NCBI GenBank assembly: GCA_916700875.1
Contig: CAKAKS010000060.1
Coordinates: 33,058,804 to 33,122,803, forward strand
Direction of reading: 5' to 3'
From: Sebastes aleutianus
Taxonomy: Eukaryota; Chordata; Actinopteri; Perciformes; Sebastidae
DNA length: 64,000 nt
The notes beneath the pieces are model-generated. The model had not been told where the DNA came from, searched no databases, and saw only the letters and a list, made by a program, of their open reading frames with translations. A program made the position numbers and the translations under genes. Positions 1-11,775 of this stretch are shown here, in pieces; the stretch's first letter is position 1; the number at the start of each line of letters is the position of its first letter.

Positions 1-963
1 AAAGCAAAGAACAATAAGAACAGAGCAAAAACAATAACCATAATGTGCACAAAACAGCAGTAAAAAAGAGCAGCAGCACAACAGAAAATAAACTTAATCA
101 AACACCAGCGAGAAGAGGTTGAGTCTTCAGCAGGGACTTAAATGATTCTGCGTTCTGAGCAGTTTTAATATGAAGAGGTGAGCTGTTCCAGCAAAGGCTC
201 AGTCGCCTCTGTTTTTCAGTCTAGTTCTCGGGACATCCAGGAGCATCTGATTGGTCGACCTCCGGTGATATGTGATCATGTTTTCTTCTTCCAGTCAGAA
301 GGTGAGCAGCTGCATTTTGTACTGCAGCCGATGAAGAGACGATTGTTGTAAACCCACATACAAAGAATTACAGTAATCTAACCGAGAGGTAATAAAAGAT
401 TGGGTGAACTCTCTCCAGATCCCTGGGAGACAGATAGGCCGTTACCTTAGCCAACAGCCTTAGCTGGAAAAAGCTGTTTTTTACAAGTGAGCTTATTTGT
501 TTTTCAAAATTGAAGGAGCTGTCAAAAATGACGTCAACATTTTTAACACGTCTTTTTATGAGAGGCCAAAGGGCCAAGAATACCAACCGAGTTGTCTAAT
601 AGGTCAGGTAGTCCAAACGTAATGATCTCTAAGTCTTATTTTCATTAAGATTGAGGAAGTTTAGATCCATCCAAGTTCTGATGTCATGTAGGCAGTTAAT
701 CAAAGGCTGCAATGAGGTAAATATATCTGGATGTCATCCGCAAAGCAATGAAAAGGAATATTATATTTCTTAAAAATGGACCCCAAGGGCAGCATATATA
801 AAAAGAAAAAAGGGTGGGGCCCAAAATAGAGCCCTGAGGTACCCCACAGGTCAGTGGTGCTGCAGCAGAGAAACATTTGCCTAGTTGAACTGAAAAGCTC
901 CCGTCTGACAGGTATGACCAGAACCATTCTAGGGCAGTCCCTTTAACGCCCACACAATGCACA
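1..963 (-). mobile_element. 5'-truncated L2/CR1-like LINE fragment
   Basis: Read on the minus strand, 696-962 encodes a reverse-transcriptase segment with GTALEWFWSYLSD followed by the RT motif GVPQGSILGP. Below about 370 the sequence continues with degraded text typical of LINE C-termini (DYCNSLY-like, then RKHDHISPE-like) across several frames. The copy runs off the left edge and stops near 963, so it is 5'-truncated. Frameshifts and stops interrupt it, and the catalytic FADD-type block appears only in a shifted frame. It is a dead retrotransposon. The L2/CR1 assignment rests on motif style only. Confidence 0.8.
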
Positions 964-1864
964 GTGCGACTGCACTTTTGTTGGTTTAACCAGGTTTAAT
1001 TTATAACTTTATTTTTATGTTGAAATTCCACCAAATCCTGATAAATATAATACTAACATTTGTTTGGTTATGGTTGAGGAGTATTTTGTAGCCTGTCCCA
1101 ACTTAAGTGTCGCTTTAAGAGGTCGCAGTTTTGTGACATCAACGCAGCGCTACTTTCAGTCTGCGCTAGGCTTTCTGAGAGGAGGTTTGTATTATTTTCC
1201 CGGTCAAAGTTTAACATTTTATTTTGTCTCGTAGGCAATGCAAATGTAGTAGCATGCAGTTATAAATGTTAGACCTACAATTGTGAACATGCAGTCATGT
1301 GTCATTTGAATATAAACTTTGTAAATCGCACTTTTGCAAGCTTTATAGTAGACACGTTTTTATATGTGCTACGGGGTTTCCTGTGTGTTTATCTGCTGAC
1401 AGACATGGGAGTGATAACCCCATACAAAAAAAGATAAAGATCAAAAAAAGATGAGCAACTGCGGGGGAAAGATTTTTTTTTTTTTGTAATAAATTTTCAT
1501 TTAAATTGACGTGATATTATATTTATATTTCTTATATTTACGTTCTTCTGGCTCTAACTCCTTTAATATGATATTAATCCTATTTGGCAGGAATGCTACT
1601 TTTCTTGATCTCTTTGTTTTCACTTCCAGTACCTGTCCTTGTTTGTTCCCACGTGTGCACGTAGAGCTCACTCTTCTTCTTTGTTTGAGAATTTCCGTTT
1701 CTTGACACAAGTCTTACACAGGAATGTTAATGTGATGACAGAGTGACAACACCTGCATCAATAGTTGATGCCATTCCCCCATGAAGTTTATAAGAACCTT
1801 CTGTGCGAGGGATTTAGGCTGTTTTTTTTCCCGTTAGAGCAACACATGCACGTTTTGTACGGGC
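964..1864. other. Intergenic stretch, no gene seen
   Basis: AT-rich DNA with a poly(T) run near 1472-1485 and only short chance reading frames on either strand. I see no splice-flanked coding segment and no repeat I can name. Confidence 0.5.
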
Positions 1865-2150
1865 ATTCATGGTCCTCACATGATGAACCCATCTGACTTT
1901 TCCTCTAGCGCCACCATGAGGTTGAAATTTTGTGTTTTCAGTGAAATGTCTCCACAACTATTTTGATGTGTTCCTACAGAATGTCGTACACACATTCATG
2001 TTGATCTGTTAACTTTTCATCGCACGCCATCATCAGGTCAACATTTAAATGTGTCCAATACTTTGGTTTATGAGGAATAACTAATGACTTTCCCGTCAGC
2101 CTTAGCTGCACTTTATGTTTAGTGCTTATTAGAAAATGTTTGCATTAGGG
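1865..2150. repeat. Probable interspersed fish repeat
   Basis: The block around CTAGCGCCACCATGAGG and, further on, CATCATCAGGTCAACATTT and CAATACTTTGGTTTATGA resembles a repeat common in teleost intergenic DNA. It has an internal near-duplication: the GCGCCACCATGAGG and ACGCCATCATCAGG segments are diverged copies about 110 bp apart. The superfamily is unknown to me. Confidence 0.45.
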
Positions 2151-2440
2151 CTGTCCATCAATTAAAATATCTAATCATGATTAATCGCATGATTGTCTAT
2201 AGTTAATTGCAATTAATCACAAATTAATCACTCAATTTTATCTGTTCAAAATGCACCTTAAAGGGAGAAGTATTTAATACTCTTATCAACATGGGAGTTG
2301 GCAAATATGCTAGATTTAGAGATATACATTTTTTATGAGCAGAACAACTTACTGTAAACACAACACTGACACATTATCACCTTATTACGTTGTTGTGGCA
2401 AATATGTCAGCAAACAGTTGTCTGTTTACATGTCCAGCAG
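2150..2440 (+). mobile_element. Family A non-autonomous DNA transposon, end fragment
   Basis: It starts with an AGGGCTGTCCATCAATT terminus, then a run of ATTAATC motifs, then ATTTAATACTCTTATCAACATG. The last module recurs at about 24070 (plus) and about 51475 (minus). Homology to the other copies fades after about 2310. It is probably hAT-like from the style of the terminus, but no second end or target-site duplication is visible. Confidence 0.6.
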
Positions 2441-2699
2441 ACACAAAGAGTTGTGTTTCTTGCCACCTGACGAATATATAAGTCCAGTATCAACTCTCCT
2501 TTTAGCTCTGGTTTGGTCTCCATCAACTCCTGAGAAAGATATCTGATGCATGATACATCATGTGCTTATTTTTCACACTGACTTATTACAAATAAACCAG
2601 TAGCTGTAAGTAGGCAGTCATGTGGACTGACAGGTAACTCGAAGGGACAGTTGTGGCTGTCATCCCGTCAACCTTCCTACAATAACCTTCTAATTGCAT

Positions 2700-3030
2700 T
2701 GAACAAAGGACTTTTCTGTACTTGTCTTGTTAGATCTTAGTGCTGCTTCGACACCATTGACCATCATATCCTATAACAGAGACTGGAACATTTAATTGGC
2801 ATTAAAGGACCTGCACTAAGCTGGTTTAAGTCCTATTTATCAGATCGATCTCAGTTTGTACATGTTAACGATGAGTCCTCCATGCACACCAAAGTTAGTC
2901 ATGGAGTTCCACAGGGTTCTGTGCTTGGACCAATTCTATTTACCTTATATATGCATCCCTTAGGCAATGTTATTAGAAAACACTTCATAAACTTTCATTG
3001 TTATTCAGATGCACCCAGTCATTGAAATGC
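2700..3030 (+). mobile_element. L2-like LINE reverse-transcriptase fragment
   Basis: Conceptual translation gives LLDLSAA, then after a one-base frameshift DTIDHHI, IKGPALSWFKSYLSDRSQF, HGVPQGSVLGPILF and FHCYSD. These are successive blocks of an L2-type reverse transcriptase in the right order. A missing base in the first block and in-frame stops make it inactive. It is on the opposite strand from the fragment at 1-963 and covers the same RT region, so they are separate insertions. Confidence 0.8.
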
Positions 3031-3193
3031 TAACTGACCAAATCCTAACACAACTTCAACCAGCCAGAGAGAACAAATCAGTGGAATCAGCTCCTGTTGT
3101 GTTTGGTTGAAAATCTGACGATTGATAACAATAATTATATGATGGACTTTTTAATTTTACACAAAGTTCTGTCTGTGTACTGGGACAATGACA

Positions 3194-3212
3194 CACGCAC
3201 ACACACACACAC
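3194..3212. repeat. (CA)n microsatellite
   Basis: Short, mostly pure CA dinucleotide run. Confidence 0.8.
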
Positions 3213-3549
3213 TCTGTAGCGCTGACCTCATGTGTGAGCCCTGTATCTGTACATGATGCTGCGGCGGCGGTCCACAGTGAATTGAGAGAGGACATAAACA
3301 ACATCAAGTGAAACAAAACGCCGGGATAAATCTAGGCCGAGCCTTTCCCCCAGGAGCCTACTGTGAACGATATCATTCAACAAAGTACAGACAACACTCA
3401 ACTGTACACCACTTATTCCTCCAGTATGTTCAATATATACTGCACTGACAGTATAAGGAGTGCTAAACAACAATGTGGTATCATAAAATACAACTGTAAG
3501 TACTGTAAGTACCGCCATGGGCAGCGTAAAATAGATTGTCTGTTTGTTT

Positions 3550-3725
3550 GCAGGATTAACTAAAACTAAAACTAAAGATCCGATTTTCATGAAACTTGGT
3601 TGAAGGGTATAGCATGGGCCAAGGAAGAACCTATTCAAATTTGATACACGTATTATTTTTCATTTATGGAAAAGGCCTTGGCGGAGGTCTGCGCTCTACC
3701 AGTGCCCTTCTAGTTTCAAATATAT
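3550..3725. repeat. Interspersed repeat fragment ending in a GGCGGAGGTCTGCGCT block
   Basis: The segment GATTTTCATGAAACTTGG ... AAGGCCTTGGCGGAGGTCTG resembles the end of an abundant fish repeat. Relatives of its parts occur near 14770 (CAGACCTCCGCCAAGG, reverse) and 15100-15270. Class unknown. Confidence 0.45.
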
Positions 3726-3894
3726 TTCAAATTTAGATCTCTTTCTAGTCTTGCTTGCTGAAGAAAGAGCCTTATGATGCCTCATGTTAGTGATTCACAA
3801 ACATCTCATTATTCCTCTGCTGGAACCAGAACCCAACTACTCTGGTTTAAGAAGCACATAGGAAAGTAGAAGGAATGGGAAAGAGTATAATGTA

Positions 3895-4085
3895 AAGGTG
3901 TTAGGTATGTCCATAATTAACCGTTTAACGCTATCGGTTAAAACGGTTAAAGCGATGCTCCTTCATGTCTATGTAGAGCGAGCACAAGCGCGAGCAACAG
4001 GACGCTGACTTCCGTTGACTTAACGGCCACAGGTGTCGCTGTTAACAAGACATTTCTGATTCTTTCAAAACAGTCCCTTTAAACA
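3895..4085. mobile_element. Chimeric family C / family F terminus
   Basis: The family C end (ATAATTAACCGTTTAACG, then TCGGTTAAAACGGTTAAAG) runs directly into the family F end (GCGATGCTCCTTCATGTC, GGCCACAGGTGTCGCTG, AACAGTCCCTTTAAA). In other copies these two ends belong to different elements, so this is a fusion or a nested insertion with one end lost. Confidence 0.6.
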
Positions 4086-5189
4086 AGAAATGATCTAACA
4101 ACTGGAACCTCAGTAAAAACCAATGAAACGTTCTGGAAAATACTTCTGTTGTCCTTGCAGCCCCTTCTGGGACTTGTGGAATCTCTGAAATTTCACCAAG
4201 AACTCTTAGACTACCAGTAAACTCCCCCCCCCCCCACCTCCCTCCCAGGACCCTTGTGAGACCTGACTGCACTGATCAAAAGGAATGTTTGTATAAGAGC
4301 ATGAACAGGTGGGCAGTCAGGGTTTAAATCCTTCCAGTTGCATTTAGAGAAGGCGGCCTGTCTGCTCGCAGCTGTTGCACCACTACTGCGGCGGCATTGC
4401 GGCACTGCAGCATTGGAACTGCCCTGCCCTTGTCTTCCCACACCTCTCCCTGGCCTGCTCGCCCTTTTTTCTCACGCCTCTCCTTCCTCTGTTCAGGCCC
4501 TCTGGCAGTAACCCCCAGGATATGCGGTTATCTTTCATCCTGCCACTCTGGGCTCGCAGCAATGACAAGTATCCCTATCACATAGCGCGGCGCCGGATGT
4601 GTCAGCGCACGGGAGGAAAAGGCTTCCGTGTGCCGTGTAGTGTGTGTGTGTGAAGGAATGAATGTCCCTCACCACCCTCACGGCTCCGGAGATGAGACCA
4701 CAGGCAGGATGTTGTGTTAAGAGCTCATAGCTCTAGGCTGATGATAACTGACTTCCACTACTGTAATTGTACTCTAATTACACTGCACTCCGTGTGTCTG
4801 TTAACATGCATGATTACATATCTCTGTGTCTCTTCATACATTTACATGTGAGGCTCTTCAGCTGACCTGGAGAAGGATTACTGGAAGTGAGGACGTTTGT
4901 CTCTCTAGTATAGAAGCAGATCAGGTAACTGTGATCCTTCCCCTGCCAGTGATTTATCCGGCTCTGTTGTGGTGCTCACCCCCAGGGCTCAACCCTCCAT
5001 GTTACAACGCAACAATCCATCATTCTGTCACTAGAGACGGAGCCAGAAGACTATATCCTCTATCTACCAAGACCAACTTCCAAACCTGTTTCTTCTGAGT
5101 CCACGATACAGACGTTCTCTCTTTGTAGCATTTGTTATTTGAATATGATTTCGCTGATTTTGTGTTGACGTGAAGCATTTATTTTATGT
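4086..5189. other. Intergenic stretch, no gene seen
   Basis: It contains a 12-base poly(C) run near 4226-4238. Short reading frames occur on both strands at 4042-4653, but they overlap each other and none has a recognisable domain. Confidence 0.5.
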
Positions 5190-5282
5190 CAGTTTGACAC
5201 TGACTTTCGTTGACTTAACGGCCACAGGTGTCGCTGTTAACAAGACATTTCTGATTCTTACAAGCAGTCCCTTTAAGGTTTA
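5190..5282. mobile_element. Family F terminus, solo fragment
   Basis: GACTTTCGTTGACTTAACGG, GGTGTCGCTGTTAACAAG and GCAGTCCCTTTAAGG match the ends at about 4075, 21395 and 63822 nearly base for base. Confidence 0.7.
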
Positions 5283-6690
5283 GGCAACAAAACCACTATA
5301 GTTGGGTTCAGGAAAAAAAACACAAACTTATAAATTGTGAAATGATACTGAACGTTGTGAACACGGGACACGAGCAAAGAAGCTGATTGTAACACACACA
5401 GGACAAGAACAGTGGTCTCCTGGATGAAAACCTTGTTTGTTGGACCTAATCCCCCTCCTGCTCGCCCATTGGGTGTCTTTTCTCTCTTTGAACTACGTCA
5501 CCACACTCCTGGTGTACTTTCCCCTGAGCATTTACTGTTGACGCAGATGGGTTTACATTGTAGTTAATGGAAAGCCCCGATGCATCTCATGCCAGCGCTA
5601 AATGGTGCCTTGTGCGGCAGTATCACTTTCGATTGGTCGTGACGAAGCCTCGGTATTTAACGCCCTGGGAATGAGAACTCCTATTGTTCCCGAAGGCCCA
5701 TTGCTCAGAAAATACAAACTCTACGTGTAACAAACAGAAGCACATTAAGGCTAATTATTATGCTAAATGAGGTCACTGGCGAAGGCATGACCCGCCCTAT
5801 ATTCTCTGGTTGGCTTACCCTGATATTCCTACTCTAAACCTAACTAATCTCACTCCTCATACCTAAACTCAACCAACCAACCTAACGAACACTTCCATGG
5901 CAACAAGGCTGGAAGGTTAGATGAAGTCATTCTGTATAATAATTATGTGTTGTGTACATCTGTTTGTTGCAGGAGTGTATTTTCGGAACAATGGACTGTC
6001 CCTAATTTGGTGTTGGAGGAGTTTAACATTTTACCACCCACTGTTCTACCCATGGGAAAACACCACTATGTATAACTTTAATGATAGACTGCTAGTAGTA
6101 TGAACAAAAATAGGTGTATATAAATATGTCATATGTATCAATTAGAAAACAAAGAAAGAAGAAAAATACACCCACACTACGATTCTTCAACAACAACTAA
6201 ACCGGGTCTCTTAATCCATCTCTTGCTTCAAGCCAGTAATTCGTCATGTGTTGATTGGCTGACTGAAAGTGCAGCATGTTGAAAGACAAGTTTGGCCGAA
6301 CTGGGAGTGAATGTCCTCAGCAGGCTGACAGCAACAATATATAATATCTGACTTAACAAATGAGAGCGCTATAGATTGTCCGCTGATGAAAGCCTAACCA
6401 CATTGTGGTTGGGGCATGGTCACATGACCTAGTCCTGGCTAGATCTAGTGTTAAACATGTCAGATTGCAGCACAGTGTAGGCGCAGTTGTCTGATCAGAC
6501 TTCCACCCACAATCCCTATTATTATTCCTCCCTTCTCCATATATATCCACAGTGAAGACAGCAGTTCTAATGCTGGGCTGTAACCTGAGTCTGGGCAGCT
6601 GCACTCTGTGTTCTACGGTGAAGTGAAGGTCTTTTAACAGACTTTAACACGGCTTCAGTCTGAAGAGAGAGAGACAAAGAGAGTGCAATA
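5283..6690. other. Intergenic stretch with probable old repeat at 5540-5780
   Basis: No gene seen. The segment around CTAAATGGTGCCTTGTGCGG and AAGCCTCGGTATTTAACG looks like an interspersed fish repeat. The rest has only short random reading frames. Confidence 0.4.
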
Positions 6691-6695
6691 CAGAG

Positions 6696-6698
<3 letters not shown>

Positions 6699-6726
<28 letters not shown>
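6699..6726. repeat. (TA)n microsatellite
   Basis: About 14 pure TA units. Confidence 0.9.
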
Positions 6727-6813
6727 CTATATTCCCAATCTAAAATCAATATCCAGTCATTTTAACAAGGGTTTTCCCATCACTAGTCTAGATGCTCTCC
6801 ACATTGTTTACAG

Positions 6814-6961
6814 GTTGTTTATGTTCATACGGTTTATGAGGTTGCAGCGCAGAAACGCTGGCGCTGTGCCGTATGATTATGAGTCTCCCAGAGAACCTGA
6901 TGTGGAGAAGGCAGAAGAGAGTACGCAGGAAAAAGTCACGGTACGCCAAGGAGTAAAATGA
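6814..6961 (+). CDS. Possible C-terminal exon, product not recognised (speculative)
   Basis: A TTTACAG acceptor-like site at 6807-6813 leads into an open frame that ends at TGA 6959-6961. The predicted tail begins with a hydrophobic/basic run (LFMFIRFMRLQRRN). It continues with a polar acidic stretch (VPYDYESPREPDVEKAEES), as in the cytosolic end of a single-pass membrane protein. An alternative weak donor (GTACGC) lies at 6941. The upstream pyrimidine tract is modest, and the frame is also open through the (TA)n before the site, which weakens the exon reading. I recognise no family. It may be chance. Confidence 0.2.
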
Positions 6962-7960
6962 AGAGTGAAGTAATTCCTACATACATGTTAATATGTCACA
7001 GTAGATTGTGTTGTCATGAGCTCTGGGTCTCTACTGCAAGTCGCTTGGGTACAGTGTGCTATATACTGTGGCGAGCGGAGGTCCTTTGAACTATGCAGAG
7101 AAAGGAATACGGGTGGAGGATGTCTGAAGGTATTATCGTTATTACAGAGGAGGGAACAGGGCAGTGGGAGTGGAGGTGGATGAAGGAGGGGGTGAAGGAG
7201 AGGCTGGGACAGAGCGGATCAGATGACAGGGCTTCCTCCAGCAGGAGATGACCTGTCTAAGAAAACCAGTCATTTGTGTTCAGGCACAGGGCCGTCACTC
7301 CGCTCTGATAAGAGCCTGTCGGTGTCGGTGACTGACTCCAACACCTGTTCATTCAGGCTGCAGAATGGAAGGCAGACATCAACAGACATGCACAGACTAG
7401 CACTGACTGCTGTCAGGCCTCACTTACTAATATCAGGGTGCAGTGCATATAGGTGGTCACACTCTGTATAACTGTACTCTCCTTCCTCTCTGTAATACTG
7501 CTTATTTTCTGTCTGTACAGCCACTAATGATAATGGGAATGCAAACCCAGCATGCACACATGATCTGTCAGTACTCCTACTGGAAAAACACTGCCTGGTT
7601 TGTTGCATTGACTGCACTGAAGTCAGCATCAAAGGTGCATGCAGAGAAAACATAACTTAGAGAGAACCGCACTCTGGGTCGGCCTCAGCAGCTAAAGACA
7701 GGAGAGCATTGGAAGGACCTGTGTAGAGAAGGTGTTTAAAGACATTCGTCAGACGTTATCAAGAAGAAATTTCTTCTTAAAGCCCACTTACGCAGTTTTC
7801 ACCAAGATTCTTACTGTGAAAGTGGCTGCAAGTCCGCAACACTACACAAAGCACCGAGGCTGCTAAGTTAATGCTTCCGGATGGTGAACTGGAGACTCCG
7901 TTGTCTGTTGTGCTCATACACTACAGCTGGCGCACCGCTGCATGCGCAGGCACAAAGTGT
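6962..7960. other. Intergenic stretch, no gene seen
   Basis: Mixed-composition DNA with short overlapping frames on both strands at 7223-7655 and no domain signature. Confidence 0.5.
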
Positions 7961-7962
7961 TC

Positions 7963-8118
7963 TAGTGTCATATGATGCCAGTATCTTCACTCTACCTTTA
8001 AAACTGAGCCCGCTACAACCTAAAAATCGAAAGTTTCGTTAATATGTTTTTTATGTAAAAACATTTGTGCTGTTAAAACAAATTTGCGTTATTACCACGT
8101 TATCTTTGACAGCCCTGG
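7963..8118. repeat. Repeat shared with 63165-63300 (opposite orientation)
   Basis: TCATATGATGCCAGTATCTTC, CTACAACCTAAAAATCG and TTAAAACAAATTTGCGTTA recur as reverse complements in the same order at 63165-63290. It is dispersed, so probably an old transposon piece. Class unknown. Confidence 0.6.
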
Positions 8119-9685
8119 TTATTTTATATCCACTACTGACGCTACTAAATATGACAGTTTGTTTTGGCGTTCACTTCCTGCAGAAGTACGTCCACTTCAG
8201 GACTTTTGAAGTTTCTTTTGCGTTTGGAGTCCGGCGTTCCATCCTCCTCTAGACGTGTCGTTTGGCCACGCTTGACTTCATTCTCTCAACTTTTCTTTTC
8301 AAACCTCTGTGTGCACACGGTCCTGCAGTCTCTCGCCTTTCATGGAGCTTGGCGGGGCGTTTACCTGCTAATTAGGATCAACTGGCGAACGCCTTCAACT
8401 TACAAGGACATAGGATTCATCATCATAAAAACACGGGTAAGAACAATCACTTTGTTAATCGGAGGTAGACTTTTCTTAGGACCGATCTCAAGAACAAATT
8501 TAAGAAAAAAAACTGAGAAAGTGAATGAGACTTTTTCCTCGTAGTTAGCTAAGCGTGCATATCTCCTATTAAACAATGTTTTTGTTTCTCATTTCCTGGC
8601 CAGTCAAGACCAGCTGTTGTTGAGAGGCAGGACATGACACCATGTCGTTTTTGACTACTATCAGCTCTAATGAGCAATGTTTTTAAGCATGATGCGATAC
8701 ATTCCTGCCAATGGTTTCCCACAATTCAACTGATCTACAGGTGTTGGGAACGCAGCAAGAAATGCAGCCAACAAAGTCAGGAAGGAGAAGACTGCTGGCA
8801 AGTTCCTGCTTGGTCTAGCACAGCTGCATCGTCAGTGATCCAGAGATAATGCTGTCATGACTGTCGCTGTCAGACGATCAGATATACCGTCTGGTTACTC
8901 AGACAGAGACGGACTTGTGAAGTCTTTGGCCCCTCGCTCTCCTGCGGGGCTAATGACACAGTTCCATTAACCTCTGACGGAGACAAACACGGCTCTGTGT
9001 GGAGGGAGGATGTCGTCGGTTTACAAGGTAAACAGGAGCTGGATGAGGCTCGTCGGGCGCGTCGGTTTGCTGTCACACAAATGTAAAGCCAGATTCCAGT
9101 TATTCCTCCTCTAAGTGAAATATACCAAATGGAAGTGCTCTAGCTAATATTTTGGTGGTTTGCGGTAAAAAAAACAAAAACAACATACTTTATTTTTGGA
9201 ACAAGGTCAATTTCCTGAGCTTTCGCAACACGAATAAAGGCATCAAGCAATCAAGTTGTGCGTAACGGGTTGAGTTACGCCTATATTTATGAAACAACAA
9301 CACAGACACTCCGTAGTCCGAACCAAGATGGTAACTTCATTACTCCTTTCAACCTTGAGAAAGGCAGCACAGACCAGATCCACTCCTTCTGTTCTTACCT
9401 TTCACAATAAAAGCCCTAGGCATGTAATATTCGCAGGCGAGCATTTCGCATTTTCGTGTCGTTTATTTGCAACGCCCCCCCGGTGTGCAAAAGCCTTCAG
9501 GCTGAAATCCGTTAATTTCTCTTACTGAAAAAACATAAACATCATAACATGTTGTCATCAGGTTGAGTGTTACTATAGGTTAAGACTGTTGAGTGTCGTT
9601 ACTCTGAGTGGCAGCTTGCTTCCCTTCTGGCTGATAATCTGTTCAAACCAGTCCAATCGCATACCAAGACATGCATTTACTGCTA
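8119..9685. other. Intergenic stretch, no gene seen
   Basis: The frame at 8164-8544 (126 codons) and several shorter ones have no recognisable domain and no supporting splice context. I treat them as chance frames. Confidence 0.45.
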
Positions 9686-9941
9686 CTTTAAAGTGATAGT
9701 TCGGTGTATTGAAGTGTGGTTGTATTAGGTACTTATCCATAGTAGGTGTATTACTTAGAGTAGATGACGGTCGGCGTGCCCCCAGCTTGGAGAAACAGAC
9801 ATGAGTACCGACACCGGAGCAATGCAATACAATGTGGACGGGACGGCAGAAACACGACCGCCATCTACTGTAAGTAATACTCCTACTATGGATAAGTACC
9901 TCATACAACCCCACTTAAAAACACCCAAACTATCCCTTTAT
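9686..9941. mobile_element. Foldback MITE with about 85-bp inverted arms
   Basis: The left arm (TTTAAAGTGATAGTTCGG ... ACTTATCCATAGTAGG ... GTAGATG) is matched by the reverse complement of the right arm (CATCTACTGTAAGTAATACTCC ... CTATCCCTTTA). The arms run for about 85 bp with scattered mismatches around a central spacer of about 80 bp. It has no coding capacity. The superfamily is not decided, because flanking duplications are unclear. Confidence 0.85.
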
Positions 9942-10550
9942 TAGTGTGAAAACAGCATAGTGTGAATAAACTTTTGCAATGCACAATTCTCAACTGACTG
10001 TGATACAATCTTCTGCAACAGATGTGAAAAAGGTAGGGAGACTAATGGCTCAAAAACAGGGTGAATATTGGCTCATCATCTGACGTCGTCTATGCCTGGT
10101 TGAGGATTATACACCTGTCTATTCCTCTACAAGGAAAACTAAATGAAAATAACGCTGTAGGTCAAGAGGTCAGGGTTGTCAAACGGCAGCTCCCACTGTG
10201 ACATGTTACATGTTTCCACCTTGATAGCTTAAACACACTCATCCTAATGAGGCAGTTTTCCACTTGCGACCTCCCACGCCTGGCCACGAATGAACACGGC
10301 TTTAAAGTGCCCTTTAAACTGTGATGTCATGCCCTTTAATTGTGTCTTTAATTTTTGTCTGTGGGGAAATCATGAGGATCAAACAAGGTGTAAATAACAA
10401 ATCATTGATGTTACTCTGGATTTTTAATCTCATCAAAAAAAAAAAAATGTTTACTTTCCTGGAACATCTGGAACATTTTCATAGGTAAACACTGATAACG
10501 CTGATTCTGACCCAACAACCTGCTAGTAAATACACGTACTTTGTTGCTGC
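9942..10550. other. Intergenic stretch, no gene seen
   Basis: No convincing coding frame and no repeat recognised, apart from a poly(A) run near 10435-10447. Confidence 0.5.
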
Positions 10551-10626
10551 GCATGCACACACACACATACACGCACACGTACACACACACACACACGCAC
10601 TCACGCACACACACACACACACATAC
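10551..10626. repeat. Imperfect (CA)n microsatellite
   Basis: CA repeats interrupted by TACACG, CGCACG and similar units. A smaller CA-rich patch follows at 10752-10782. Confidence 0.85.
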
Positions 10627-11377
10627 GCACACTATCAGTTAGCTTTGGGGAACTTGTGAGGGATTATCAACATCAAAGTCAATAGAAATGTCAGCCTGGC
10701 TATCTTTGGAAATGCCAGCAACCCTTTGCATATCCGTACCACACAACCAATACCACACACACACAGAGATACACACACACACCTGCCCCTAGCAGAGGAG
10801 GTGATTAAAGCTGCTCTGGCGAGTGTGGCTTTTGATCTCCAAACATACTGGAAAGCACTTAAAGGCAAAGCCCAGTTAAGCAGCAGAAACAGATGACATC
10901 ACACCCAATCAGGGTCTCCCACAACACCTCGGGGCCCCTCCCTGCAGCGCTATCAACTAGATTAACAGGATTAAGCAAATACACCCAGCTCGGGTCGGCA
11001 CTTGGGCTGAATGTATTAGTAATATTCAGGTATTTTCAGGTCATCTGAATGAGGTGCAATGGACTATTAGGAGGTAACACAGTCAGGAGTCTGAGGATGG
11101 GGTTCCAGTAAGCGCTTACACTGGATGTCTGTGTAACTCTAGTGCCAAAAAATAAAAAGCCCGAATTATCTCTCTGGGATCACTTATTTAAAAAAGCTTC
11201 CAATGTTGTTAATATTTTTGCCGAGTTGTGGCAGTAGCCGCGAATGTTGGTCAATAGACCCAGACCCCAGAGAAAATGTTGGCATTGAACGTTTCCACAA
11301 ACCACGGACACGTTGACTGTTTCATAAATACGTTTCATATCACGCTTGCAGAAACGCACAATGCTGTAAATAAATAA
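10627..11377. other. Intergenic stretch, no gene seen
   Basis: No coding segment supported on either strand. It includes ordinary mixed-composition DNA up to the tandem array. Confidence 0.5.
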
Positions 11378-11775
11378 CAACCAGCCTTAGCGGACTTTCT
11401 TATGTAACATTACGTAACTACCGTGAATAAAGGACAACCACCCTTAGCGGACTTTCTTGTGTAACGTTACGTAACATTACGTAACAATGTAACTAGCATA
11501 AATAAATAACAACCACCCGTGGCAGAGTTTCTTAGGTAATGTTACATAACAACGTAACTACTGTAAATAAATCACAACTGCCCTTAGCGGACTTTCCTAT
11601 GTAACGTTACGTGACAACCGTAACTAGCGTAAATAACTAAATAACAACTGTCTTTAACAGACTTTCTTGTGTAACATTACATAACATTACGTAACAACCA
11701 TAACAACGTAGCTACCGTAAATAAATCACAACCGCCTTTAACAGACTTTCTTATGTAATGTTACGTAATGAAAAA
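11378..11775. repeat. Imperfect tandem repeat, about 6 units of 55-85 bp
   Basis: Each unit has the order ACAAC-CCTTAGCGG(or TTTAACAG)-ACTTTCTTATGTAA-CGTTACGTAAC-CTACCGTAAATAAA. Units differ in length because the GTAACRTTACGTAAC segment is itself duplicated one to three times. GTAACGTTAC is a perfect palindrome, so the array is rich in short self-complementary sites. Confidence 0.85.

Noticed and set aside
8164..8544. 126-codon frame at 8.2 kb
   Set aside because: No domain and overlaps another frame. Composition looks intergenic.
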